In this document: piece after piece, positions 1 to 8,105 of the stretch | How the letters are laid out: each line of letters starts with the position of its first letter | Numbering within the stretch: position 1 is the stretch's first letter | NCBI RefSeq assembly: GCF_047246645.1 | Contig: NZ_JBFOKR010000001.1 | Location: 329,730 to 393,729 of the forward strand | Length of the DNA: 64,000 nt | Reading direction: 5' to 3' | Source: Ferdinandcohnia sp047246645 | GTDB taxonomy: Bacteria; Bacillota; Bacilli; Bacillales; Bacillaceae_L | The notes under the pieces: model-generated | Database searches by the model: none | What the model was told of the DNA's origin: nothing | What the model saw: the letters and a program-made list of their open reading frames with translations, nothing else | Program-made: the position numbers and the translations under genes

Positions 1-1086
1 TCTATTAATCAAGTAGTTGTAAGTGTACCAGCTAACAATGTACAATTACAGGATGCCCATGGAGTTGTTGCTGTTTCAAGTGAATCTCGTCAGAATCGAG
101 AAATTAGTAATGATGACGTACTTCGTGTAATTGATGCAGCACAGTTTATCTCTATTCCACCTGAGAGAGAAATAATAGATATGATTCCAAAGCAATTTAT
201 TGTAGATGGATATGATGAAATCAGTGACCCTCGTGGTATGTTAGGGGTAAGACTAGAAGTTGAAGGTACAATTATTACAACTTCCAGAACAATACTACAT
301 AACTTATTACGCTGTGTTGAAAAGGCAGGTCTTGATATCGCAGCGATTTGCTTACAACCTCTTGCAGCAGGTTCTATATCATTATCAGATGACGAGAAGA
401 ATCTTGGTGTTGCTCTTGTCGATATGGGTGGGGGCTCTACTACTATCTCAGTATTTAATGATGGCTTCTTACAATCTACTAGTGTACTTCCTGTTGGTGG
501 TGACCATATTACTAAGGATTTGGCTATTGGATTACGGACATCAACTGAGGATGCTGAAAAAATAAAAATTAAACATGGACATGCCTTCTATGATGATGCA
601 TCAGAGGAAGAAGTATTTAACGTACCTATTATTGGCAGTGATCAACATGAACAATATAGCCAATTACAAATCTCTGACATTATCGAAGCTAGATTAGAAG
701 AGATCCTATTATTGGTTCAAAAGGAAATTAAGAAAATGGGCATAGGTGATCTGCCTGGAGGCTTTGTTTTAACAGGCGGAGTGGTTAATTTGCCTGGGGT
801 TTTAGAGCTTTCTCAGCTTGTATTTAGAAGTAATGTACGAATTGCAAAACCAGATTATATTGGTGTTAGAGAACCACAATTCTCAACTGGTGTAGGTTTA
901 CTTCAATTTGCTTACGAGCATGCAAGAATACAAGGTACAAAGATTAGTTCTTCAGTTTCGATTGACAGTGCTGAAAAAAGACCTGCTCGCCAGCCTCAAG
1001 CTAAAAATAACTCTAAAACCAACACAAATGGTGATCAAAATATAGGGAAAAAGGTTAAGAGATTTTTTGGTCTCTTCTTTGAATAG
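1..1086 (+). CDS. ftsA: Cell division protein FtsA, 3' part (start lies before the window)
   Basis: Actin-like ATPase that tethers FtsZ to the membrane at the division site. The frame is open from base 1, so the gene is cut by the window edge; about 361 codons are present of the roughly 440 usual in Bacillus. The nucleotide-binding signature of the actin fold is visible as VALVDMGGGSTTISVF, followed by TGGVVNLPG near the second phosphate-binding region. The last residues (IGKKVKRFFGLFFE) form a basic-hydrophobic amphipathic helix, the membrane-targeting sequence of the family. It lies directly upstream of ftsZ in the usual order. The Met at base 181 is internal and not the start. Confidence 0.97.
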   Translation, partial: SINQVVVSVPANNVQLQDAHGVVAVSSESRQNREISNDDVLRVIDAAQFISIPPEREIIDMIPKQFIVDGYDEISDPRGMLGVRLEVEGTIITTSRTILHNLLRCVEKAGLDIAAICLQPLAAGSISLSDDEKNLGVALVDMGGGSTTISVFNDGFLQSTSVLPVGGDHITKDLAIGLRTSTEDAEKIKIKHGHAFYDDASEEEVFNVPIIGSDQHEQYSQLQISDIIEARLEEILLLVQKEIKKMGIGDLPGGFVLTGGVVNLPGVLELSQLVFRSNVRIAKPDYIGVREPQFSTGVGLLQFAYEHARIQGTKISSSVSIDSAEKRPARQPQAKNNSKTNTNGDQNIGKKVKRFFGLFFE

Positions 1087-1150
1087 GTAGAAGTTTAATT
1101 CTGCATACGCCGAATTAAAATGATAACCTCCCGGCGGAAGACTCGTGTTT

Positions 1151-1174
1151 TCAATGTTGGTTTACCAGCATTGA
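1151..1174 (+). other. Small hairpin in the ftsA-ftsZ spacer
   Basis: TCAATGTTGG and CCAGCATTGA pair as a 10-bp stem (one G-T) around the loop TTTA. There is no T-run after it, so it is not a classical terminator. Its function is unknown. Confidence 0.35.
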
Positions 1175-1254
1175 ATAGTATTAAGCCAAATAGGCTAACT
1201 ATCAAAAAATGTCCACAATCAACTAGTAGGATACTTTCCTTTGGTTAAATAGCT

Positions 1255-1279
1255 GGGCGCAAATACGTATGCGTATTTG
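1255..1279 (+). repeat. GGGCGCAAATACG palindromic repeat, copy 1 (before ftsZ)
   Basis: GGGCGCAAATACG is followed after two bases by the inverted half GCGTATTTG. The same unit recurs at 13347-13374 (reverse orientation) and 30020-30047. This copy ends about 40 bases before the ftsZ start, inside its untranslated leader. Confidence 0.6.
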
Positions 1280-1320
1280 TTTAAAAGAGAAGTATATATG
1301 CAAATTAGGAGGATCTAATA

Positions 1321-2454
1321 ATGTTAGAGTTTGATACAAATGTTGATCAATTAGCTACTATAAAGGTAATAGGTGTAGGTGGCGGTGGAAATAACGCTGT
1401 AAACCGAATGATAGAACATGGCGTTCAAGGTGTCGAGTTTATAGCTGTAAATACAGATGCACAAGCCTTAAATCTTTCTAAAGCTGAAATAAAAATGCAA
1501 ATAGGTGGTAAACTTACTCGTGGATTAGGAGCAGGAGCTAATCCTGAGGTTGGTAAAAAGGCAGCTGAAGAGAGTAGAGAACAAATCGAAGAAGCTTTAA
1601 AAGGAGCTGACATGGTATTTGTTACTGCTGGAATGGGTGGAGGAACTGGAACTGGTGCTGCTCCTGTTATCGCTCAAATTGCAAGAGATTTAGGTGCATT
1701 AACAGTAGGTGTAGTAACAAGACCATTCACGTTTGAAGGCAGAAAGCGTGCAACACAAGCAGCAGGCGGAATTTCTGCAATGAAAGAATCAGTAGATACA
1801 CTAATTGTTATTCCAAACGACCGCTTATTAGAAATTGTTGACAAAAACACACCAATGCTTGAAGCATTCCGTGAAGCAGATAATGTTTTACGACAAGGTG
1901 TACAAGGTATTTCTGACCTTATCGCGGTACCAGGCTTAATTAACTTAGACTTTGCCGATGTTAAGACGATCATGTCGAACAAAGGATCTGCATTAATGGG
2001 TATTGGGGTTGCTACTGGTGAAAACCGTGCTGCTGAAGCTGCTAAAAAGGCTATTTCAAGTCCATTACTTGAAACTTCTATTGACGGTGCCCAAGGTGTC
2101 TTAATGAATATCACTGGTGGTACGAATTTAAGTTTATATGAAGTTCAAGAAGCTGCTGATATCGTAGCATCAGCCTCTGATCAAGAAGTAAATATGATTT
2201 TCGGTTCCGTAATCAATGAGAACCTTAAAGAAGAAATTATCGTTACTGTAATTGCTACAGGGTTTGTTGAGGCAGAAATTGACCCAACTCGTCAATCTCG
2301 CCCTTCATTCAATACAAAACAACAAGCAGTAGCGCCTAAGCGTGAAGTTAAGCGTGAAGAACCACAACAGGAAATGCATACACGTTCATCTCATCAAGCT
2401 GAGGATGCACTTGACATCCCTACTTTCTTACGTAATCGTAATAGAAGAGGGTAA
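1321..2454 (+). CDS. ftsZ: Cell division protein FtsZ
   Basis: Tubulin-like GTPase that polymerises into the cytokinetic ring at midcell. It is 377 residues, the usual Bacillus length. The tubulin signature GGGTGTG is at residues 106-112, and the synergy (T7) loop NLDFADVK at 208-215 completes the GTPase site of the neighbouring subunit. A variable linker rich in Arg, Glu and Gln (about 315-360) leads to the C-terminal peptide ALDIPTFLRNRNRRG, which binds FtsA, SepF and other partners. The ATG is preceded by AGGAGG at a normal distance. It follows ftsA; a strong hairpin terminator follows the gene. Confidence 0.99.
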   Translation: MLEFDTNVDQLATIKVIGVGGGGNNAVNRMIEHGVQGVEFIAVNTDAQALNLSKAEIKMQIGGKLTRGLGAGANPEVGKKAAEESREQIEEALKGADMVFVTAGMGGGTGTGAAPVIAQIARDLGALTVGVVTRPFTFEGRKRATQAAGGISAMKESVDTLIVIPNDRLLEIVDKNTPMLEAFREADNVLRQGVQGISDLIAVPGLINLDFADVKTIMSNKGSALMGIGVATGENRAAEAAKKAISSPLLETSIDGAQGVLMNITGGTNLSLYEVQEAADIVASASDQEVNMIFGSVINENLKEEIIVTVIATGFVEAEIDPTRQSRPSFNTKQQAVAPKREVKREEPQQEMHTRSSHQAEDALDIPTFLRNRNRRG

Positions 2455-2484
2455 GTAAGACTAGCATTTACCTTATTATAATAG

Positions 2485-2524
2485 AAAAGGCATTTGACAA
2501 ATAAATTGTCGAATGCCTTTTTAA
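2485..2524 (+). terminator. Intrinsic terminator after ftsZ
   Basis: AAAAGGCATTTGACAA pairs with TTGTCGAATGCCTTTT around a short A/T loop and runs into T residues. The right arm contains TGTCGAA, a chance match to the Spo0A box. Confidence 0.88.
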
Positions 2525-2576
2525 CTTGTTTTCATCTCGTTTACATCAATCTTTTCCCCAATGAATTTAACCCTAC

Positions 2577-2662
2577 TGACAAAAATAGAAGTAATCTTTC
2601 AAAATTTCTCCTTTGTAATCGGCATGAAATGACAGACTTCCATATAAGATGTACTATATACT
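2577..2662 (+). promoter_or_regulatory. Spo0A-type spoIIG promoter: two 0A-like boxes, -35-like ATGACA, 22-bp spacer, -10 TATACT
   Basis: ATGACA (2629-2634) and TATACT (2657-2662) are separated by 22 bp, the abnormal spacing known for the B. subtilis spoIIG promoter, which needs Spo0A~P. TGACAAA (2577-2583) matches the 0A box TGNCGAA at six of seven positions and would lie at about -92 to -86. TGACAGA (2630-2636) overlaps the -35-like element and is a weaker match. This mirrors the two-site layout known from B. subtilis. The boxes are degenerate, so the call rests on spacing and position. Confidence 0.6.
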
Positions 2663-2766
2663 AATTTTTAAGCTTGAATACAAAACTTTCAAACAATAGA
2701 ATCTCAAAAGCTAACTATTTTTATTTACAAACAATGGGAGTATGAATCCGTGAAAGGAGAAATCGA

Positions 2767-3693
2767 TTGTATATCTATTTGGATGTCATTTGGTTATTAA
2801 ACTTTTCCTTTGACGCCTTATTGTTATTATTAACAGCATTTATCCTAAAACGAAGGATAATTAAGTGGAGAATAGTAGTTGGTGCGTTTATTGGATCGCT
2901 TCTTGTTCTTTTAATCGTATCGCCATTTGCAACCATTGCTTCCCATCCACTTACAAAATTACTATTTTCATTCGCTATAGTTGGGGTTGCTTTTGGTTAT
3001 AAAAGGTTTCGTTATTTTTTTCAAGGTCTTTTAACCTTTTATTTCACTACGTTTATGATTGGGGGTGGAATGATAGGTGTGCATTACTTCTTGGAATTTG
3101 AAGTTGCTGTATTAGATGGAGTGTTATTAACTGATTCCACACGTTACGGTAATCCAATAAGCTGGGGCTTTGTATTACTAGGGTTTCCTATACTTTGGTA
3201 CTTTTCTAAAAATAGGATCTCTGATATAGAAACGAAGCAAATATTTTATGACCAGATTGTTGACGTAACTATTCAAATTGATGATGTAGAGTTAAAAGCG
3301 AGAGGGTTAATTGACAGTGGTAACCAACTGTTTGATCCTATAACGAAAAGACCAGTAATGATATTAGATACTCCTAAATTTGAAAGTTATTTTCCAAAAT
3401 CCCTAATTGAACAGTCAAAGAATATTGAATTATTAACCAGTGATTCATTAACAGAACCACATAAATGGGAAAATCGTGTTCGGCTCATTCCATATAGAGG
3501 AGTAGGGCAGAATCACCAGTTTTTATTTGCTCTTATACCAGATCTTATTACGATTCATAAAGGAAATGAGGATATCATCGTTAAAAAAGGACTAATCGCA
3601 TTAAATCACACAACATTGTCAACAGATGGTGAATATGACTGTATTGTTCATCCTAAGATGCTTGTTTCGTCAACTATCCCATCAGCATCTTAA
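2767..3693 (+). CDS. spoIIGA: Sporulation sigma-E factor-processing peptidase SpoIIGA
   Basis: Membrane-embedded aspartic protease that removes the pro-sequence of pro-sigma-E in the mother cell after a forespore signal. It is 308 residues. The N-terminal half (residues 1-150) is a set of hydrophobic membrane segments. The C-terminal half carries the retroviral-protease-like motif LIDSG with the catalytic Asp at residue 183, the position known in B. subtilis. The start is a TTG about 7 bases after AAAGGAGA. It lies just upstream of its substrate gene sigE, with which it forms the spoIIG operon. Confidence 0.97.
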   Translation: MYIYLDVIWLLNFSFDALLLLLTAFILKRRIIKWRIVVGAFIGSLLVLLIVSPFATIASHPLTKLLFSFAIVGVAFGYKRFRYFFQGLLTFYFTTFMIGGGMIGVHYFLEFEVAVLDGVLLTDSTRYGNPISWGFVLLGFPILWYFSKNRISDIETKQIFYDQIVDVTIQIDDVELKARGLIDSGNQLFDPITKRPVMILDTPKFESYFPKSLIEQSKNIELLTSDSLTEPHKWENRVRLIPYRGVGQNHQFLFALIPDLITIHKGNEDIIVKKGLIALNHTTLSTDGEYDCIVHPKMLVSSTIPSAS

Positions 3694-3775
3694 AAAAGGG
3701 AGAAAACAGGTAATAAGAATCAGTTCTTATAATAATCATACTCTGAAATTTACAAAATAGAAGGGAGAACTTTCA

Positions 3776-4495
3776 GTGGCAAAGCTAAAACTAAAATTTA
3801 CATATTTATGGTATAAACTTTTAATAAAACTTGGATTAAAAACAGATGAAATATATTATATTGGCGGTAGTGAAGCATTACCACCTCCACTTTCAAAGGA
3901 TGAAGAAGAACATCTCTTAGGGAAACTGCCCAGTGGTGACCAAGCTGCTCGTTCTATTTTAATTGAGCGCAATTTACGATTAGTAGTATATATTGCAAGG
4001 AAGTTTGAAAATACTGGTATAAATATCGAGGATTTAATTAGTATTGGAACAATCGGATTAATAAAAGCTGTTAACACATTTAATCCCGAAAAGAAAATTA
4101 AACTTGCCACTTACGCTTCAAGGTGTATTGAGAATGAAATCCTAATGTATCTTAGAAGAAATAATAAAATTCGTTCTGAGGTTTCATTTGATGAGCCGCT
4201 AAATATTGATTGGGATGGCAATGAGTTATTATTATCAGATGTATTAGGTACAGAAGAGGATATTATTACCAAAGATTTAGAGGCAAACGTTGACCGAAAG
4301 TTATTGGTTAAGGCACTGCACCAATTAAATGATAGGGAGAAACAAATTATGGAATTGCGTTTTGGATTAATTGGTGGTGAAGAGAAGACACAAAAAGATG
4401 TAGCGGATATGTTAGGAATTTCCCAATCCTATATTTCAAGATTAGAAAAGCGAATCATAAAACGGTTAAGGAAAGAGTTTAATAAAATGGTGTAA
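3776..4495 (+). CDS. sigE: RNA polymerase sporulation sigma factor sigma-E (pro-form)
   Basis: Mother-cell sigma factor of early sporulation. It is 239 residues with a GTG start behind AAGGGAGAA. Residues 1 to about 29 (MAKLKLKFTYLWYKLLIKLG and following) form the hydrophobic/basic pro-sequence that holds the protein inactive at the membrane until SpoIIGA cleaves it. Region 2 (RNLRLVVYIARKFENTG, then ATYASRCIENEILMYLRR) and the region 4 helix-turn-helix (TQKDVADMLGISQSYISRLE) are intact. It is the second gene of the spoIIG operon; sigG follows after about 155 bases with its own promoter. Confidence 0.99.
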   Translation: MAKLKLKFTYLWYKLLIKLGLKTDEIYYIGGSEALPPPLSKDEEEHLLGKLPSGDQAARSILIERNLRLVVYIARKFENTGINIEDLISIGTIGLIKAVNTFNPEKKIKLATYASRCIENEILMYLRRNNKIRSEVSFDEPLNIDWDGNELLLSDVLGTEEDIITKDLEANVDRKLLVKALHQLNDREKQIMELRFGLIGGEEKTQKDVADMLGISQSYISRLEKRIIKRLRKEFNKMV

Positions 4496-4585
4496 TATTG
4501 CTTTTGAAAAAATATTTATTCCATGTAACTTGTTGATTTGTAAGGATATTGGAGGAAATCAGATAAATACTTGTCGATAGGAAAT

Positions 4586-4614
4586 GCATATTTTTCCCTC
4601 TTACGGAGATACTT
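4586..4614 (+). promoter_or_regulatory. Sigma-F/sigma-G type promoter of sigG
   Basis: GCATA (4586-4590), a 14-bp spacer, then GGAGATACTT (4605-4614). This fits the remembered sigma-F consensus GYATA and GGNNANANTR in all but the last base. sigG is known to be transcribed by sigma-F in the forespore in B. subtilis. The location between sigE and sigG fits. Confidence 0.6.
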
Positions 4615-4650
4615 AACTTTGTACAGCAACTCCTGTTAGGAGGGAAAGAA

Positions 4651-5430
4651 TTGACACGAAATAAAGTAGAAATTTGTGGTGTAGATACTTCAAAACTTCC
4701 AGTACTTAAGAATGAAGAAATGCGAGAATTATTTAGACAAATGCAAAGTGGAGATTTGTCTGCTCGCGATAAGCTCGTAAATGGAAATTTACGATTAGTG
4801 CTTAGTGTGATCCAACGTTTTAACAACAGAGGCGAATTTGTTGATGATTTATTTCAGGTTGGCTGTATCGGACTTATGAAATCGATTGACAACTTTGATC
4901 TAGGCCAAAATGTTAAATTCTCAACATATGCTGTACCGATGATTATCGGTGAAATTAGACGATACCTACGAGACAATAATCCGATAAGGGTTTCACGGTC
5001 TTTACGGGATATTGCCTACAAAGCTTTACAGGTTAGGGAGCGTCTAATGAGTGAAACTTCAAGGGAACCTACAGCTGAGGAAATTTCAAAGGTACTAGAG
5101 GTACCGCATGAAGAAATTGTATTTGCTCTTGATGCAATCCAAGACCCGGTTTCATTATTTGAGCCAATTTATAATGATGGTGGCGATCCAATCTATGTTG
5201 TGGATCAATTAAGTGATGAGCGCAACCGTGATTCCCATTGGATTGAAGAAATTGCTCTAAAAGAAGGTATGAGACGACTAAATGATCGAGAAAAGCTCAT
5301 TCTTCGGAAGAGATTCTTCCAAGGTAAAACACAAATGGAGGTTGCTGAGGAAATCGGAATTTCGCAGGCTCAAGTTTCAAGACTTGAGAAGGCAGCAATA
5401 AAACAAATGAATAAAAACATTCAAAACTAA
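4651..5430 (+). CDS. sigG: RNA polymerase sporulation sigma factor sigma-G
   Basis: Late forespore sigma factor. It is 259 residues with a TTG start 8 bases after TAGGAGGG. The N-terminus RNKVEICGVDTSKLPVLKN is characteristic of sigma-G and contains the segment contacted by anti-sigma factors. Region 2 (NLRLVLSVIQRFNNRGEFVD and following), region 3 and the region 4 helix-turn-helix (KTQMEVAEEIGISQAQVSRL) are complete. A hairpin terminator follows. The B. subtilis ABC-transporter gene ylmA, which in my memory follows sigG there, is not present here. Confidence 0.99.
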   Translation: MTRNKVEICGVDTSKLPVLKNEEMRELFRQMQSGDLSARDKLVNGNLRLVLSVIQRFNNRGEFVDDLFQVGCIGLMKSIDNFDLGQNVKFSTYAVPMIIGEIRRYLRDNNPIRVSRSLRDIAYKALQVRERLMSETSREPTAEEISKVLEVPHEEIVFALDAIQDPVSLFEPIYNDGGDPIYVVDQLSDERNRDSHWIEEIALKEGMRRLNDREKLILRKRFFQGKTQMEVAEEIGISQAQVSRLEKAAIKQMNKNIQN

Positions 5431-5494
5431 TGATAACTATGTAAAGAACTTTTACATAAATGGTACAAGCATTGTCAAACTCTAAATTGAAAAA

Positions 5495-5532
5495 GAACCG
5501 GCATTCGTAGCTTCATACGAATGTCTTTTTTG
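5495..5532 (+). terminator. Intrinsic terminator after sigG
   Basis: GCATTCGTA and TACGAATG form the stem around GCTTCA, followed by TCTTTTTT. Confidence 0.8.
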
Positions 5533-5746
5533 TTTAGAAAGTATAATTACCACCGGCATAGCGAAACTATTCCCGGCTAGCCTCTATTGTAAGAATATCG
5601 ACCACAGGGAATGGGGAAAATCAGTCGAAATTTTATTATCATTTCCTTGTATTTATTTTATATAAGTATTTAATCATTTATCTCATAAAAAGTAAGAATT
5701 CAATCATATATTTATAATAATGGAAATATAGGAGGAGCGGTTGCCG
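5533..5746 (+). other. A/T-rich spacer between sigG terminator and ylmC
   Basis: About 214 bases without a supported gene. The first part (5551-5620) is less A/T-rich, the rest is strongly A/T-rich and probably carries the ylmC promoter, but I cannot single out a convincing -35/-10 pair. A 20-codon frame from ATG at 5611 lacks a good ribosome binding site. Confidence 0.4.
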
Positions 5747-5992
5747 ATGGTGAAAATATCAGACTTTCAAACAAAAGACGTTGTTAGTGTTGCTGATGGA
5801 CGCAGATTAGGAAATATTGGAGATATTGACATAAATCTTGCAACAGGAAAAATTGAGTCCATTGTAATAACTGGATCGGGTGGAGTATTAGGCTTATTTG
5901 GAAGGGAGCAAGAGGTAGTCATTCCTTGGAGAAACATAATTAAAGTGGGGAAAGATGTAATTTTGGTTAGAACACACAAAGAGGTAGAATAA
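5747..5992 (+). CDS. ylmC: PRC-barrel domain protein, YlmC/YmxH family
   Basis: Small protein (81 residues) made almost entirely of one PRC-barrel fold: VKISDFQTKDVVSVADGRRLG at the N-terminus, then DIDINLATGKIESIVI and the VVIPWRNIIKVGKDVILV strand. The molecular role is not established; the family is widespread in spore-formers and usually sits at this locus. ATG 5747 is chosen over the TTG six bases upstream because GGAGGAG lies 9 bases before it and the family starts at this point. A long perfect inverted repeat follows. Confidence 0.88.
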   Translation: MVKISDFQTKDVVSVADGRRLGNIGDIDINLATGKIESIVITGSGGVLGLFGREQEVVIPWRNIIKVGKDVILVRTHKEVE

Positions 5993-6029
5993 ATCAGGCT
6001 AAATTTTGACATTTTTCCTATCATCCACT

Positions 6030-6071
6030 CCTTTCTTTTGCTAAACTATGATAAAATAGGCAAAAGAAAGG
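6030..6071 (+). repeat. 12-bp perfect inverted repeat in the ylmC-pgeF gap
   Basis: CCTTTCTTTTGC (6030-6041) and GCAAAAGAAAGG (6060-6071) are separated by 18 bases. CTAATTTTTTA follows, so it could be a ylmC terminator with a displaced T-run. The loop contains a -10-like TATGAT without a matching -35. Confidence 0.5.
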
Positions 6072-6144
6072 CTAATTTTTTATAAGTGGCATATTAGATG
6101 ACCATTCTAAATTACAAATAACGACATAAAAAAGGGTTGCTGTT

Positions 6145-6969
6145 ATGAGTATAGAACCATTTGTTAGAAAAAGTGAACAAGTGCTCGAGTTATCAACTTG
6201 GAATAATTTATCGGCTGATATGCTAGTAGCTGGTTTTACAACAAGAGTTGGAGGGATAAGTTCAACTGACTACGAGTCCTTCAATCTCGGACTTCATGTA
6301 AAAGATAATCCAAATACAGTTGGTTCAAACCGTAATTTGCTAGGTACACTCCTTGATTTTCCAACTTCGAGATGGGTTTGTTCTGAACAAACACATGATA
6401 ATAAAATAGTAAAGGTTTCAAGTAGTGACATTGGTGCCGGAGTTTATGACTATTCTAATAGTATAAAAGATACTGATGGACTATATACTGACGATAAAAA
6501 CATACTGTTAACACTTTGTTATGCTGACTGTGTTCCTCTCTTCTTTTATTCGCCTGATAGGCAGTTAATTGGAATTGCTCACGCGGGCTGGAAGGGAACT
6601 GTGAAGAATATTGCAGGTGAGATGGTACAAAAATGGCGAGAAGAAGGTGTATTACCTCATCAAATATTTGCCGCTATTGGACCAGCAATAGGGAAGTGTT
6701 GTTACGTTGTAGATGATTATGTTATCAACTTAGTTAGAGATCTAGAGATAGAAAGTGCTAACATTTTCAGTAATAAAGAGGACGGTCAATATCAATTAGA
6801 TTTAAAACAATTGAACTATGAGTTATTAAAAAAAGCTGGAATAAGAGAAAATCATATTAGTGTTTCTTCATATTGTACTAGTTGTGAAAATAATCTTTTC
6901 TTTTCTCATCGTAAGGATAATGGTAAAACTGGACGAATGATGAGTTTTATTGGCATAAAGGAGGTTTGA
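6145..6969 (+). CDS. pgeF: Purine nucleoside phosphorylase / laccase-domain protein PgeF (YlmD)
   Basis: Member of the YfiH/DUF152 multicopper-like family. Members act on purine nucleosides and, in E. coli (YfiH/PgeF), help exclude L-Ser from UDP-MurNAc peptides. It is 274 residues. The metal-site residues are visible: His84 in SEQTHD, Cys129 in CYADCVP and His146 in IAHAGWKGT; a FNLGLHV motif precedes them. It starts the ylmD-E-F-G-H run, four bases before ylmE, in the division cluster. The substrate in this organism is inferred from the family only. Confidence 0.93.
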   Translation: MSIEPFVRKSEQVLELSTWNNLSADMLVAGFTTRVGGISSTDYESFNLGLHVKDNPNTVGSNRNLLGTLLDFPTSRWVCSEQTHDNKIVKVSSSDIGAGVYDYSNSIKDTDGLYTDDKNILLTLCYADCVPLFFYSPDRQLIGIAHAGWKGTVKNIAGEMVQKWREEGVLPHQIFAAIGPAIGKCCYVVDDYVINLVRDLEIESANIFSNKEDGQYQLDLKQLNYELLKKAGIRENHISVSSYCTSCENNLFFSHRKDNGKTGRMMSFIGIKEV

Positions 6970-6973
6970 TGAG

Positions 6974-7651
6974 ATGAATGTAAAGACAAACCTTGAGGAA
7001 ATTACTACAAAAATTGCTGCAGCGTGTGCCCGTTCAAATCGTAGTGAAGAAACAGTTTCAATTATTGCCGTAACGAAATATGTTAGTATTGAAACTACTA
7101 AGGAAGCTATAGAGGCAGGAGTTATACATATTGGTGAAAATCGAGATAATGGGCTTCTCAAGAAAAAAGAGGCTATTGAGGATAATGCAACTTGGCATTT
7201 TATTGGATCTCTTCAAACAAAGAAAGTAAAGAGTATCATTAATCAAGTCGATTATCTTCATTCTTTAGACCGAATATCGTTAGCCGAAGAAATTCAAAAG
7301 AGAGCAGAAAACAAAAAAAAATGCTTTATTCAAGTAAATACATCTGGCGAGGAATCAAAGCATGGAATTGAGCCTGAACAAGTTATTCCATTTGTTAAGG
7401 CACTTATTGATTTTCCTTCAATTGAGGTTGTTGGTTTGATGACCATGGCTCCATATACGGAAGACGATGCACTAATAAGAAACTGTTTTCGAGACTTGCG
7501 TGAGTTGAAAAATAATGTACAAGCTTTAGGTCTTACATACGCTCCTTGTAACGAACTTTCAATGGGAATGTCAAATGATTTTGAAATTGCTATTGAAGAA
7601 GGGGCGACATTTATAAGGCTAGGAACTTCATTGGTAGGAAAAGAATTTTAA
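6974..7651 (+). CDS. ylmE: Pyridoxal phosphate homeostasis protein, YggS/PROSC family (YlmE)
   Basis: Single-domain PLP-binding protein with a TIM-barrel like the N-terminal domain of alanine racemase. The family keeps vitamin B6 and amino/keto acid pools balanced and has no well-defined catalytic activity. It is 225 residues. The PLP lysine is Lys35 in IIAVTKYVS; HIGENRDN, WHFIGSLQTKK and the C-terminal LSMGMSNDFEIAIEEGATFIR-type phosphate-binding strand are typical. A strong AAGGAGG precedes the ATG. It lies between pgeF and sepF. Confidence 0.95.
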   Translation: MNVKTNLEEITTKIAAACARSNRSEETVSIIAVTKYVSIETTKEAIEAGVIHIGENRDNGLLKKKEAIEDNATWHFIGSLQTKKVKSIINQVDYLHSLDRISLAEEIQKRAENKKKCFIQVNTSGEESKHGIEPEQVIPFVKALIDFPSIEVVGLMTMAPYTEDDALIRNCFRDLRELKNNVQALGLTYAPCNELSMGMSNDFEIAIEEGATFIRLGTSLVGKEF

Positions 7652-7666
7652 AAGAGGGTGTTCATT

Positions 7667-8101
7667 ATGAGTATAAAGTCAAAATTTAAAAGTTTTTTTG
7701 CACTTGAAGATGAATATGAATATGACGAAGAAGATTATTTTGAAGAAGAGGCAGAACCTACTAAACCAGTAAAAGCTGCAAATAAACAAAATGTCGTAAG
7801 CCTTCAGAGTGTCCAAAAGTCTTCAAAAGTCGTTTTATTTGAACCTAGAGTATATGCAGAGGCTCAAGAGATCGCTGACCATTTAAAAAATCGACGAGCT
7901 GTAGTAGTTAACCTGCAACGAATTCAGCATGACCAGGCAAAGAGAATTGTTGATTTCTTAAGTGGTACAGTATATGCCATAGGTGGAGACATTCAACGTA
8001 TAGGATCTAATATTTTCCTATGCACACCGGACAATGTAGATGTGTCTGGTAATATTTCAGAAATTGTCTCGAATGACGAATACGCAGATAAGGGGTGGTA
8101 A
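7667..8101 (+). CDS. sepF: Cell division protein SepF
   Basis: Membrane-binding partner of FtsZ that bundles FtsZ filaments and forms large rings at the septum. It is 144 residues. An N-terminal amphipathic membrane anchor (MSIKSKFKSFFAL) is followed by an acidic linker (about 15-40) and the SepF/DUF552 core with VVSLQSVQKSSKVVLFEPRV and NRRAVVVNLQRI, ending with FLCTPDNVDVSG. ATG 7667 is chosen: GAGGGTG lies 7 bases upstream and homologues start with MSxK. It works with ftsZ and ftsA at the start of the window. Confidence 0.98.
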   Translation: MSIKSKFKSFFALEDEYEYDEEDYFEEEAEPTKPVKAANKQNVVSLQSVQKSSKVVLFEPRVYAEAQEIADHLKNRRAVVVNLQRIQHDQAKRIVDFLSGTVYAIGGDIQRIGSNIFLCTPDNVDVSGNISEIVSNDEYADKGW

Positions 8102-8105
8102 GTGA

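Noticed and set aside
1674..2114. Minus-strand open frame of 146 codons inside ftsZ
   Set aside because: It is the antisense of a strongly conserved gene with no own signals.
2507..2513. TGTCGAA, an exact Spo0A box
   Set aside because: It is the right arm of the ftsZ terminator and lies about 160 bases before the spoIIG start point, so a chance match is more likely.
5611..5673. Small frame of 20 codons between sigG and ylmC
   Set aside because: No convincing ribosome site, and the hydrophobic product can arise from A/T-rich sequence by chance.
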